Assembly: GCA_902803155.1 (NCBI GenBank)
Contig: CADCOU010000210.1
Location: 1-10,924 of the forward strand
DNA: 10,924 nt
From: an uncultured Lachnospiraceae bacterium
GTDB taxonomy: Bacteria; Bacillota; Clostridia; Lachnospirales; Lachnospiraceae
Direction of reading: 5' to 3'
Below are positions 1 through 7,024 of the stretch, one piece after another. Each line of letters begins with the position of its first letter. The stretch's first letter is position 1. The position numbers and the translations under genes are program-made. The notes beneath the pieces are model-generated. The model did not search any database. It was not told where the DNA came from and saw only the letters and a program-made list of their open reading frames with translations.

Positions 1-512
1 ACAGATCCGTTCTCCGTAAGCGTGTTTTTCAGAAGGTAGCCGACCATGACATAGTCCTGGATCTTCGCCTCAGGATCTCCGGTTTCCGCACTGTGCTCAG
101 TCAGGTAATCATGGATCAGGCGGAACGCCTCTACCCCATAGTAGTCATCGGCATTGATCACTGCAAAGGGGCCGTCGATCGCAGGTTCCGCACACAGGAC
201 CGCATGTCCGGTCCCCCATGGTTTCACCCTCCCCTCAGGAACACGGAACCCGTCCGGAATATTCTCCAACTCCTGGAAGATATAGCGGACCTTCATGGTT
301 TTGCTGATTCTGTCGCCGATCGCATCGCGGAACAACTGTTCATTTTCCTTCTTGATGATAAATACGACTTCTTCGAATCCGGCGCGGTGCGCGTCATAGA
401 TCGAGAAGTCCATAATGATATGGCCCTGCCCGTCCACGGGGTCGATCTGTTTCAGCCCGCCGTAGCGGCTGCCCATACCTGCTGCCATGATTACAAGAAC
501 CGGTTTCTTCAT
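1..512 (-). CDS. Sugar-phosphate nucleotidyltransferase family protein, 3' end beyond window
   Basis: This is the first 170 codons of a minus-strand gene that stays open to the left edge, read directly from the reverse complement. The product begins MKKPVLVIMAAGMGSRYGGL and shows the GT-A nucleotidyltransferase signature: the G-x-G-x-R nucleotide loop at residues 12-16 followed by Lys21, KPWGTGHA at 97-104, and the metal-binding NADDYYG segment at 120-126. Such enzymes transfer a nucleotidyl group to a sugar phosphate or a similar phosphorylated small molecule in the cytoplasm; the exact substrate is unknown. Family members are typically about 300 residues (recalled), so roughly half is present. 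The start is chosen because AAAGGA lies a few bases upstream and the Rossmann-like strand begins immediately. It lies 103 bases downstream of the ABC exporter genes on the same strand, with its own candidate promoter between. Confidence 0.9.
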   Translation of the reverse strand, partial: MKKPVLVIMAAGMGSRYGGLKQIDPVDGQGHIIMDFSIYDAHRAGFEEVVFIIKKENEQLFRDAIGDRISKTMKVRYIFQELENIPDGFRVPEGRVKPWGTGHAVLCAEPAIDGPFAVINADDYYGVEAFRLIHDYLTEHSAETGDPEAKIQDYVMVGYLLKNTLTENGS

Positions 513-555
513 AAGTTTTTCCTTTCTGGACTTTCTTCTTTGAATCCTTACTTAA

Positions 556-584
556 ATAATACCAGAAAATCCGCCTGATGATCA
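556..584 (-). promoter_or_regulatory. Extended -10 promoter for the nucleotidyltransferase gene
   Basis: On the minus strand TATTAT (556-561) is preceded by TGG (562-564), giving the TGnTATTAT extended -10 pattern. A weak TGATCA (579-584) sits 17 bases upstream in the -35 position. It lies about 45 bases before the start codon at 512. No convincing terminator is visible between the exporter stop at 616 and this site, so read-through from the exporter operon is also possible. Confidence 0.45.
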
Positions 585-615
585 CGAATCGTCAAACAGC
601 TTTCCGGAAAAATCA

Positions 616-2433
616 TCAGCCACCTGCTCCCCACACCAGTTCCTCATACTGTGTCCTGTAGAGATCATAGTAATAGCCTTTCTCTTTCATCAGCTCTTCA
701 TGTGTCCCACTGTTGATGATCTTACCGTCTTTAACGACCAGGATCACATCCGCGTCAACGATCGTCGACAGACGGTGCGCGATCACAAAGGAAGTACGCC
801 CTGATATCACAGTGGCGATCGCGTTCTGGATCCGCTTCTCTGTCACAGTGTCGATGGAGGATGTTGCCTCATCCAGAACCATGATCTTCGGATCCGCAAG
901 GATCGCACGGGCAAATGAGAGAAGCTGTTTTTCCCCGGTTGAGAGCAGTCCGCCGTCCTCCCCGACATCGGAATCTAGTCCCTTCTCCATCACGGCAAGA
1001 ACGTCCTCCGCACTGACAAGCCGGAGCGCTTCCATGATCTCCTCATCGGTTGCGTCTGGTTTTCCGTACCGCAGGTTATCACGCACGGAACCGGAGAAAA
1101 GATGCGGTGTCTGCAGGACGTATCCGATATTGCTGTGGAGCCATAACTGTGAGCGCTCTCTGGCATCTCTCCCGTCAATCAGAAGCTGTCCCTGTGTTGG
1201 TTCAAAGAACCTGCAGACCAGGTTCACCAGTGTCGACTTTCCGGCCCCGGTCTCTCCCACGATTGCTACATTTGTACCTCTCGGAACCTTCAGATTGAAA
1301 TGCTCCAGTACATATTCTTCTCCATCCGGATAACGGAAGGAAACATCCCTGAACTCCACGTCACCCTGAAGTTCTTCCCAGTTTTCCTTTTTCGGGCGGA
1401 AGGCATCCCCGTACTTTTCGATGACCTCCGGGGAATCCGCTACATCCGACTTCTCGGAGACAAGTCTGGTAAAGCGCTCGATGTTAACCTGGATCGCGGC
1501 TAAGGCGGACAGGGTCTCTATGATATTCTGTATCGGTTCCAGCATCTCAAGGGCATAAGACATAAAGACGGACAGTGTGCCGATCCGCATGATATTCTCC
1601 CGTGTCAGAGTCCCGCCCTGCCAGAGGATCAGTGCCAGTACGACGGATGACATCAGTGTGATGGAAGAAATGAACAGAGCCGAGAAACGAGCCTCCCGGA
1701 TCGAGGTCTTTTTCATGTTCAGCACTTCCTCATCGAAATCCCCGATCATCTTCTGCTCTATCCCAAGTATCTTGATCGTTCGCGCCCCGGTGATCCCCTC
1801 ATTGTAATTCCCGGTGATCCTGGAGTTGATCTCCCTGATGATCCGGTTGTATTTCACGAGCTTTCTCTGGAAAAATACCATGAGGATGATCGCAGCCGGA
1901 ACCAGCAGCATGATATATCCGGTCAGCCGGATATCGATCAGAAGCATCACAGCCAGAACACCGACAAGATAGGAACCGCTCCAGACAAAATTCATCATCC
2001 TCCAGGAAACCAGTTCCCCGATGAGCCCACTGTCCGACATTACTCTTGCATGGATATAGCCCACCGCATTCTGGTTGTAATAGGAAAAGGAGAGTGTCTG
2101 CAGATGATTGAACGCAGCGTTCCGAAGATCCCTGTTTACCGTCACTTCCATACGGCTGCAGGCAAATGCGCTCTTGTAGTTGATGGCAGCCTGTCCGAGC
2201 ACCAGACCGATATAGAGTACGACGAAGAGACCCATGCCCGCCATCGACCTTTCTGCAACGAAATGATCAAGCGCGTATCGGTTAAACAGAGGATAAAGCG
2301 CGTCAATCATACTGGACAGTCCGCCCAGCAGGATCATACCCGCGATCATCCACCGGTATGGTTTAAGATACGGAAGCACTTTCGGTATGCCGAAAAACGA
2401 CAGCGAAACCTGCTTCTCTTCTTCCCTGTTCAT
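616..2433 (-). CDS. ABC exporter half-transporter, canonical-Glu subunit (LmrD/BmrD-like)
   Basis: A 605-residue fused membrane/ATPase half-transporter that would export a hydrophobic compound, drug or peptide; the substrate is not predictable. The N-terminal ~320 residues are a six-helix type IV exporter domain (hydrophobic stretches near 28-50, 65-85, 148-190 and 250-300). The ATPase domain follows: Walker A GETGAGKST at 393-401, Q-loop Gln441, signature LSTGE at 497-501 (not LSGGQ), Walker B with Asp521 and catalytic Glu522, H-loop His553. The degenerate signature paired with an intact Glu is the pattern of the LmrD/TM288-type subunit in heterodimeric exporters. It starts 38 bases after the partner's stop with an AAAGG ribosome site 8 bases before ATG, so the two are very likely co-transcribed and assemble as a heterodimer. 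Confidence 0.93.
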   Translation of the reverse strand: MNREEEKQVSLSFFGIPKVLPYLKPYRWMIAGMILLGGLSSMIDALYPLFNRYALDHFVAERSMAGMGLFVVLYIGLVLGQAAINYKSAFACSRMEVTVNRDLRNAAFNHLQTLSFSYYNQNAVGYIHARVMSDSGLIGELVSWRMMNFVWSGSYLVGVLAVMLLIDIRLTGYIMLLVPAAIILMVFFQRKLVKYNRIIREINSRITGNYNEGITGARTIKILGIEQKMIGDFDEEVLNMKKTSIREARFSALFISSITLMSSVVLALILWQGGTLTRENIMRIGTLSVFMSYALEMLEPIQNIIETLSALAAIQVNIERFTRLVSEKSDVADSPEVIEKYGDAFRPKKENWEELQGDVEFRDVSFRYPDGEEYVLEHFNLKVPRGTNVAIVGETGAGKSTLVNLVCRFFEPTQGQLLIDGRDARERSQLWLHSNIGYVLQTPHLFSGSVRDNLRYGKPDATDEEIMEALRLVSAEDVLAVMEKGLDSDVGEDGGLLSTGEKQLLSFARAILADPKIMVLDEATSSIDTVTEKRIQNAIATVISGRTSFVIAHRLSTIVDADVILVVKDGKIINSGTHEELMKEKGYYYDLYRTQYEELVWGAGG

Positions 2434-2471
2434 CGTGATTACCTTTTCTGTATCTTTAAGCAGTTATCTTT

Positions 2472-4277
2472 TTACAGGTCTGCCCCTGCCGTCTGCAGAT
2501 CATAGATCCTGCGATAGAGTCCGTTCATATCAAGCAGCTCGCTGTGTGTACCCCTCTCCCGTATCCTGCCCTTGTCCAGCACGATGATCTGATCCGCATT
2601 CATCAGTGTGGTGATCCGGTGTGCAATCAGGATCACTGTAGAGTTTCCGGCTGCCTGGCGGAGCGCTCTGCGGATGTTCATGTCTGTCTCAGCGTCGACA
2701 GCAGACAGTGAATCATCAAAAATCATGACCGGTGACTGACGTATCAGCATCTGGGCGATCGCTGTCCTCTGCTTCTGTCCTCCGGAAAGAGTTACACCGC
2801 GCTCTCCGACAAATGTGTCATAGCCGGAGGTAAAACTCCTGATCGCGTCGTCGATGCTCGCCGTTTTGGCGGCCCGCCGGATCGCTTTCAGATCAGGATG
2901 ATCCGCAGCGATCCCGATATTATCCTGCAGGGTCATTGAGAAGAGGAATGGTTCCTGCAGGACCATTCCCACATTTTTCCTGAGATGCTCTTTCTTAATA
3001 TCAGCAATGTCCACACCACCGACTGTGATCCTTCCTCCTTCTGCCGGAAGCGTGTACAGCCGCTCCAGAAGATACATGAGCGTGGATTTGCCGGAACCGG
3101 TACCCCCCAGGATCCCGCTAGTCTTCCCGGCCGGGATCGTAAGGTTGATGTCATGCAGTACTTCCCCCGGCGCATTCTCGTAAGTGTAGGAAACATTTTC
3201 AAAAACGATATCCCGGTCCATCGGAGGTTCCAGAGCACCCTGCCTGTCTGTTTCAATTTCAGAATTCATGATGTACCGGAGACGCTCGATCGATATGCCG
3301 GCTTTACTCATCTCGGATATCACACGGCCAAGCTGCCGGACAGGCCAGATCAGCATCATATTGTAGGAGATCATGGCAATCAGGCCGCCTGTAGACAACG
3401 TATTGTTAAGGCAGGCCCGGGTGCCGGCAACCAGTACCGCCAGTACCTGAAATCCGGTCAGGATATCCGCGGTTGACCAGTACATGGACAGAAGCCGCAT
3501 GAGGCGGATCCAGAAACCCGTATAGTATTCATTCTGTTTCTCAAAACGGTCCCGTTCATAGACTTCACGGCCAAAGGCCCGCACTACACGTACCCCGGTC
3601 AGGTTCTCCTGTGCGATCGTAGAGAGGACGCCTTCCGCGACATCCACTTTCTCAAAAGCCGGACCGATCTTCATATGAAATACCAGGGAATAGGCAATGA
3701 TCACCGGGATAAAAGCCGCTGAACACAGCATCACTTTCCAGTGTATCGAAGTCATGAATCCAAGCGCAAGAATGATAAGAAGGACTGTCCGGATCAGCTG
3801 CACCATCTGTTCCGAGACAAACCGCTTGATGGTCTGCACATCCGATGTGCATCGCTGGATGATGTCTCCTGTCTTGTTCTCGCTGTGCCAGGTGTACGGA
3901 AGATACATGATATGTCCGAACAGTTCGCTGCGCATGCGTTTCACAAAAGTCTCCGCTCCGCGGGCGTTGAAACTCCTGAACAGGAAGCGCGACAGGGCAG
4001 CCAGACCTCCTGCTGCCGCTACGGCAAGCGCCGTATACAGAAGGTGAGAACGCAGAGCCGTGATTCCTCCGGCAGCTTCCAGGATCCTCTGTGCTGTCTC
4101 CGGCAGCTGCGGGTTCTTATTCCCGATCACGGAATCGACCGTAAATGCGATGATCTTCGGACTGATCATGTCAAACAGAGATACCAGTGCAGCAAAAACA
4201 AGGCTCAAAGCGAAATATCTCTTTGCGCCTTGCAGAAAATAAAGGATCAGACCGGATCTGGATTCAAACTTTTGCAT
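2472..4277 (-). CDS. ABC exporter half-transporter, degenerate-Glu subunit (LmrC/BmrC-like)
   Basis: A 601-residue half-transporter, first gene of the exporter operon. It has a six-helix membrane domain (about 20-320), then the ATPase domain: Walker A GGTGSGKST at 391-399, Q-loop Gln441, canonical signature LSGGQ at 497-501, Walker B ending Asp521-Asp522 so that the catalytic Glu is Asp, and H-loop His553. In LmrC, BmrC and TM287 the same Glu-to-Asp change marks the subunit that contributes Walker A/B to the non-hydrolytic site. Combined with the partner's altered LSTGE, this predicts one degenerate and one active ATP site per heterodimer. The start codon at 4277 has no clear Shine-Dalgarno sequence, yet no better in-frame start is near and the N-terminus aligns well with the family length. 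The promoter is at 4319-4347. Confidence 0.93.
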   Translation of the reverse strand: MQKFESRSGLILYFLQGAKRYFALSLVFAALVSLFDMISPKIIAFTVDSVIGNKNPQLPETAQRILEAAGGITALRSHLLYTALAVAAAGGLAALSRFLFRSFNARGAETFVKRMRSELFGHIMYLPYTWHSENKTGDIIQRCTSDVQTIKRFVSEQMVQLIRTVLLIILALGFMTSIHWKVMLCSAAFIPVIIAYSLVFHMKIGPAFEKVDVAEGVLSTIAQENLTGVRVVRAFGREVYERDRFEKQNEYYTGFWIRLMRLLSMYWSTADILTGFQVLAVLVAGTRACLNNTLSTGGLIAMISYNMMLIWPVRQLGRVISEMSKAGISIERLRYIMNSEIETDRQGALEPPMDRDIVFENVSYTYENAPGEVLHDINLTIPAGKTSGILGGTGSGKSTLMYLLERLYTLPAEGGRITVGGVDIADIKKEHLRKNVGMVLQEPFLFSMTLQDNIGIAADHPDLKAIRRAAKTASIDDAIRSFTSGYDTFVGERGVTLSGGQKQRTAIAQMLIRQSPVMIFDDSLSAVDAETDMNIRRALRQAAGNSTVILIAHRITTLMNADQIIVLDKGRIRERGTHSELLDMNGLYRRIYDLQTAGADL

Positions 4278-4291
4278 AACGTAAAACCATT

Positions 4292-4303
4292 CGGAATGTT
4301 CCG
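4292..4303. repeat. Small inverted repeat in the exporter leader (possible operator)
   Basis: CGGAATGTTCCG is a 5-2-5 perfect inverted repeat lying between the exporter's -10 box and its start codon. It overlaps a second one, CATTCGGAATG (4288-4298), and a palindrome TTCCGGAA (4299-4306). The position downstream of the transcription start would suit a repressor site or a small structure in the leader. It is short enough to be chance. Confidence 0.3.
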
Positions 4304-4318
4304 GAAAGTGTATGGTTC

Positions 4319-4347
4319 ATTATATTATCATGTTCCCTGTTTGTCGA
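4319..4347 (-). promoter_or_regulatory. Promoter of the ABC exporter operon
   Basis: On the minus strand TCGACA (4342-4347) and a perfect TATAAT (4319-4324) are separated by 17 bases. This predicts transcription starting near 4312 and a leader of about 35 bases before the start codon at 4277. It is back to back with the nuclease gene promoter. Confidence 0.7.
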
Positions 4348-4370
4348 TGTGTAACAGTCGTATCCGGTGC

Positions 4371-4399
4371 TTGTCCCGGTCTCATCTTTCCGATACAAT
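4371..4399 (+). promoter_or_regulatory. Promoter of the YprB-like nuclease gene
   Basis: TTGTCC (4371-4376), 17 bases, then TACAAT (4394-4399). Transcription would begin near 4406, just ahead of the GAGGG ribosome site at 4411-4415. This placement rules out the in-frame ATG at 4398, which overlaps the -10 box, and supports the start at 4422. Confidence 0.6.
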
Positions 4400-4421
4400 G
4401 AACCCGGAAAGAGGGAAAATT

Positions 4422-5576
4422 ATGATAAGAGAAACACATAGTGCTGTCTGCCCGGAACAGTATCTGACAGCGGCCGGACTGGATCCGGAGCGGGTCATCT
4501 ACTTTGATATCGAGACTACCGGCCTTCGGGCCTCAACTTCCCAGCTGTATATGATCGGGTGGGCTGTTCGCGTACGAAATGACAGCAGCGGTATGGACAA
4601 TTTTTCTTCTGATCAGGAGAATCCATGGATCGTGACGCAGATCATGGCCGAGTCCTATGCAGAGGAGACCCTTCTTCTGAGAGAGTTTGCGGACGAACTC
4701 GTTAAGTATGACACGATCGTTGAATTCAACGGTGACCGGTTTGACCTTCCGTATATGCGGGAGAAATATGCTTCCCACAGAATGACTGATCCGTTTGAAG
4801 GCCTGCGCACTGTAGACCTCTACCAGAAGATACGTCCATGCAAAGCCCTGCTCGGTATGTCCAGGCTGAACCAGAAATCGGTCGAGCAGTTCCTTCACAT
4901 CACCAGGGAGGATCCGTACAACGGAGGGGAACTGATCAATGTATACCGAAGTGTGCGCAGCCACAGTTCGGATGATATCGATGCGTCGATCCGTTCCCTG
5001 TTCCTGCATAACTATGAGGATGTACTGGGTATGCTGGAGATGACCCCTGTGATCTCCTATCCGATGATCAGCTGCTGTGACGCCCCGGTGAGCTGGCGAC
5101 TGCTGGATGCGGATGGTGCTCCGATTGCAGAGGATACGGAATCCCTGTCGGAAGCTGCCAGCTTTCTCGAAGCATCGTTCAGCCTCTGTGTCCCGGTACC
5201 GCGAAATATCGAAACAGACATGGGTTCCTACCGTATCGATGTCACGGGAGATAATGTCTGCATCACCATCCCGCTCGAGCTGAGGACCATGTATCACTTT
5301 TTCCCGGATTACCGGGATTACTACTACCTTCCGGAAGAAGACACCGCCATCCATAAGTCGGTCGCCTGTTTCGTGGATCCGGCTTACCGGAAGAAGGCTA
5401 CCCAACAGAACTGCTATGTAAAAAAAGAAGGAATCTTCCTCCCGCAAAGGGAGGAAAGATTCCAGCCTTGTTTCCGTTCATCCTGTAAGGATAAGACTTC
5501 CTGCTTTGAACTGACACGGGAGCTTCTGCAGGATGAAGAATCATTTTCATTCTGGATTCATTCACTTATCCCGTGA
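4422..5576 (+). CDS. YprB-like ribonuclease H-fold exonuclease-type protein
   Basis: A 384-residue protein with a DEDDh exonuclease-type core, matching the YprB/RNase_H_2 family found widely in Bacillota. Motif ExoI is YFDIETTG with Asp29 and Glu31; ExoII is EFNGDRFDLPYM with Asn103 and Asp108; ExoIII is HNYED with His196 and Asp200. These residues should bind two metal ions for 3'-end nucleic acid hydrolysis. The cellular target of this family is not established as far as I know. The C-terminal third (about 215-384) has no catalytic motif I recognise but includes a Cys-containing, aromatic-rich region that seems typical of the family. The frame is open further upstream to 3741, but that part overlaps the exporter gene antisense and is not coding. 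The start is chosen by the GAGGG ribosome site and the promoter position. The 3' end contains a minus-strand terminator. Confidence 0.88.
   Translation: MIRETHSAVCPEQYLTAAGLDPERVIYFDIETTGLRASTSQLYMIGWAVRVRNDSSGMDNFSSDQENPWIVTQIMAESYAEETLLLREFADELVKYDTIVEFNGDRFDLPYMREKYASHRMTDPFEGLRTVDLYQKIRPCKALLGMSRLNQKSVEQFLHITREDPYNGGELINVYRSVRSHSSDDIDASIRSLFLHNYEDVLGMLEMTPVISYPMISCCDAPVSWRLLDADGAPIAEDTESLSEAASFLEASFSLCVPVPRNIETDMGSYRIDVTGDNVCITIPLELRTMYHFFPDYRDYYYLPEEDTAIHKSVACFVDPAYRKKATQQNCYVKKEGIFLPQREERFQPCFRSSCKDKTSCFELTRELLQDEESFSFWIHSLIP
5420..5463 (-). terminator. Intrinsic terminator of the minus-strand XRE gene, inside the nuclease coding sequence
   Basis: The arms are GGAATCTTCCTCCC (5430-5443) and its complement (5449-5463) with one bulged A and a GCAAA loop. 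On the minus strand the 14-bp stem is followed directly by TTCTTTTTTT (5429-5420), a textbook U-tract. On the plus strand no T-run follows, so it is directional. It sits about 140 bases beyond the stop of the XRE-family gene, within codons of the convergent nuclease gene. Confidence 0.85.
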
Positions 5577-5602
5577 AAAAGTTCTCACTGTCCGGGTTTA
5601 TC

Positions 5603-6601
5603 TTATTCCCGGTTCAGCATTGCTTCCTCAATTATCCGTACCACTGCAAACAGCACGCCTGCAACCGGCCAGATAATCCAGCTCCTTCTCCAGTCCATGG
5701 TCCAGAAACTGTATGCCAGGTAAATCGCTGTAACCAGAGCCCAGTAAATACCGGACAAGATCCCTTTCTTTGACTTCTTCTTTTTCCTGGAGTAGTCTCC
5801 TTCTTCCAGAAGTTTCTGATAGCCTTCCCAGATGATGGATACCTTTACGATCATCCATACACCGACTGCGATCAGTGCCAGCGTGACGCACACTCCGATC
5901 CCGACCAGCATGCTGCTTTTCTCGTTGATCAGGCTGCTTACAAGGACAGGCACTGCGCTGAGCACGCACAGGATGATCCCGATGGTCATCCACATCATGT
6001 GTATGTGTTCGAATTTCTGCCTGCGTTCTTTGACCATTCCGGTCACGCCGTATTCGGTATCGATGATCTCCTCTTCCAGGTAACTGAACTTAGACAGCTG
6101 CATCCCGTTTTTTACAAAGAGGAACACAGCGGCCGCTATGAACAGCATCAGGATGATGACTCCCAGGATCGCTCCCTGGTCTTCCGTCAACGGGATGATG
6201 CCGCGGCTTCCCGCTATGGAACCGAGCACAACAAAGATCGGCGACAGGATGCACAGCAGAACACCGATTGCAATCTGCGAGGAAGCCTGCCTCGTCACAG
6301 CCAGGAATGTATTTGACTCCTCCATGCTTACCCGGCGCACCGGGCCTTCTTCAGCACCTTCAACAGGCCCGGCCTCTTCTATCGGAAATGACGGATCTGT
6401 TTCCATCTCATCTTTCAGAAGGTAGTCCGTGCTGACGCCGAACAGGCCGGCCATAGCGATCACTTTGTTCAGATCCGGGACAGACTGTGCACCTTCCCAT
6501 TTGGAAACCGCCTGGCGGCTGACGCCCAGTTTTTCTGCAAGCTCTTCCTGTGACCATCCGTTTCTCTTTCTCTGCTCAATTATCTTATCTGCCATTATCA
6601 T
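5603..6601 (-). CDS. XRE-family regulator with a multi-pass membrane domain
   Basis: A 332-residue protein with an N-terminal helix-turn-helix of the Xre/Cro type at residues 5-62; the recognition stretch is LGVSRQAVSKWE with the common SVPDLNKVIAMAGLFGVSTD continuation. After an acidic linker (65-95) come about six hydrophobic segments (109-131, 143-164, 201-225, 230-256, 278-300, 306-322), interrupted by a basic SRKKKKSKK patch at 271-279. It is probably a membrane-anchored DNA-binding protein; what it senses is unknown. Two ATGs are possible, at 6601 and 6595. The upstream one is preferred because AAAGGAG lies 9 bases before it. It is divergent from the sugar operon, so it may act on that intergenic region, but this is inference. 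Its terminator lies in the neighbouring nuclease gene. Confidence 0.88.
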   Translation of the reverse strand: MIMADKIIEQRKRNGWSQEELAEKLGVSRQAVSKWEGAQSVPDLNKVIAMAGLFGVSTDYLLKDEMETDPSFPIEEAGPVEGAEEGPVRRVSMEESNTFLAVTRQASSQIAIGVLLCILSPIFVVLGSIAGSRGIIPLTEDQGAILGVIILMLFIAAAVFLFVKNGMQLSKFSYLEEEIIDTEYGVTGMVKERRQKFEHIHMMWMTIGIILCVLSAVPVLVSSLINEKSSMLVGIGVCVTLALIAVGVWMIVKVSIIWEGYQKLLEEGDYSRKKKKSKKGILSGIYWALVTAIYLAYSFWTMDWRRSWIIWPVAGVLFAVVRIIEEAMLNRE

Positions 6602-6678
6602 ATCAGGCTTCTCCTTTCGTGGGTCCCTGCAGGAATGTCGGAACCCGTTGTTTGATGGTCACAGCATATTGAAAAGTC

Positions 6679-6752
6679 CGGTTGCAGACCAGAAAGCGTA
6701 CCTGTCAATCTGTCAACCGGCGGTTGCGAATCGCGTAAAAAGCGGTTGCAGA
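6679..6752. repeat. Cluster of CGGTTGC half-sites with a 13-bp inverted repeat
   Basis: CGGTTGCAGA occurs at 6679-6688 and again at 6743-6752; CGGTTGC occurs at 6721-6727, and CAACCG at 6714-6719 forms the perfect inverted repeat CAACCG-G-CGGTTG (6714-6726). Starts of the same-orientation copies are 42 and 22 bases apart, close to whole helical turns. Such an arrangement suits cooperative binding of a regulator. No protein is assigned. Confidence 0.5.
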
Positions 6753-6813
6753 AGGCCTGAATACGGCAATCCCGGGTAATCCGGCATCAGGAAACTGCTT
6801 CGCGCCGCAAATC

Positions 6814-6842
6814 ATTATACTGCATCTCCGGACTGTAGTCGA
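6814..6842 (-). promoter_or_regulatory. Candidate promoter of the XRE gene with a long leader
   Basis: On the minus strand TCGACT (6837-6842) is followed after 17 bases by a perfect TATAAT (6814-6819). Transcription would start near 6807, leaving a leader of about 205 bases before the start codon at 6601. No better promoter closer to the gene was found. The leader contains the CGGTTGC repeats. Confidence 0.5.
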
Positions 6843-6914
6843 TGGTACTTTCTGCATCGTTTTTCTGACTAAATTAATACTCATTCCGGGATGCAGATAC
6901 GGTTGTTTAACCAA

Positions 6915-6943
6915 TTGACACATGACTCATTTGTTGTTATAAT
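6915..6943 (+). promoter_or_regulatory. Full-consensus sigma-A promoter of the sugar operon
   Basis: TTGACA (6915-6920), exactly 17 bases, then TATAAT (6938-6943), with TG at 6935-6936 giving an extended -10 as well. Transcription should start near 6950, making a leader of about 75 bases. The downstream ribosome site AAGGAGGT (7011-7018) is also near perfect and 7 bases from the start codon. Confidence 0.88.
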
Positions 6944-7024
6944 ATGATCAAATACTGATTTATTTTATGGCTAATCTATCATTTCTATTTTCGTCCATCA
7001 TTATCCGTGTAAGGAGGTCTGTCC

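Larger units (their letters stand above)
6602..7024. other. Gene-free divergent regulatory region
   Basis: These 423 bases separate the XRE gene from the sugar operon. They hold a minus-strand promoter (6814-6842), a cluster of CGGTTGC half-sites (6679-6752, with one more CGGTTG at 6900), a short inverted repeat GGTTGTTTAACC (6901-6912) just upstream of the plus-strand -35 box, and the plus-strand promoter (6915-6943) with its AT-rich leader. I see no convincing small gene and no riboswitch class that I recognise. Confidence 0.7.

Noticed and set aside
3741..4421. Open upstream extension of the YprB-like reading frame by 227 codons
   Set aside because: It lies antisense to the strongly supported exporter gene, has no homology-like features, and the promoter and ribosome site point to 4422.
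4533..5447. 304-codon minus-strand frame opposite the nuclease gene
   Set aside because: No ribosome site or domain; the plus-strand frame carries the DEDDh motifs.
5592..5612. CCGGG/CCCGG inverted repeat near the convergent gene ends as a terminator for the nuclease gene
   Set aside because: Only 5 bp of stem, an 11-base loop and no T-run.
6705..6923. 72-codon minus-strand frame in the intergenic region
   Set aside because: No ribosome site; the predicted promoter lies inside it and its translation resembles nothing known.
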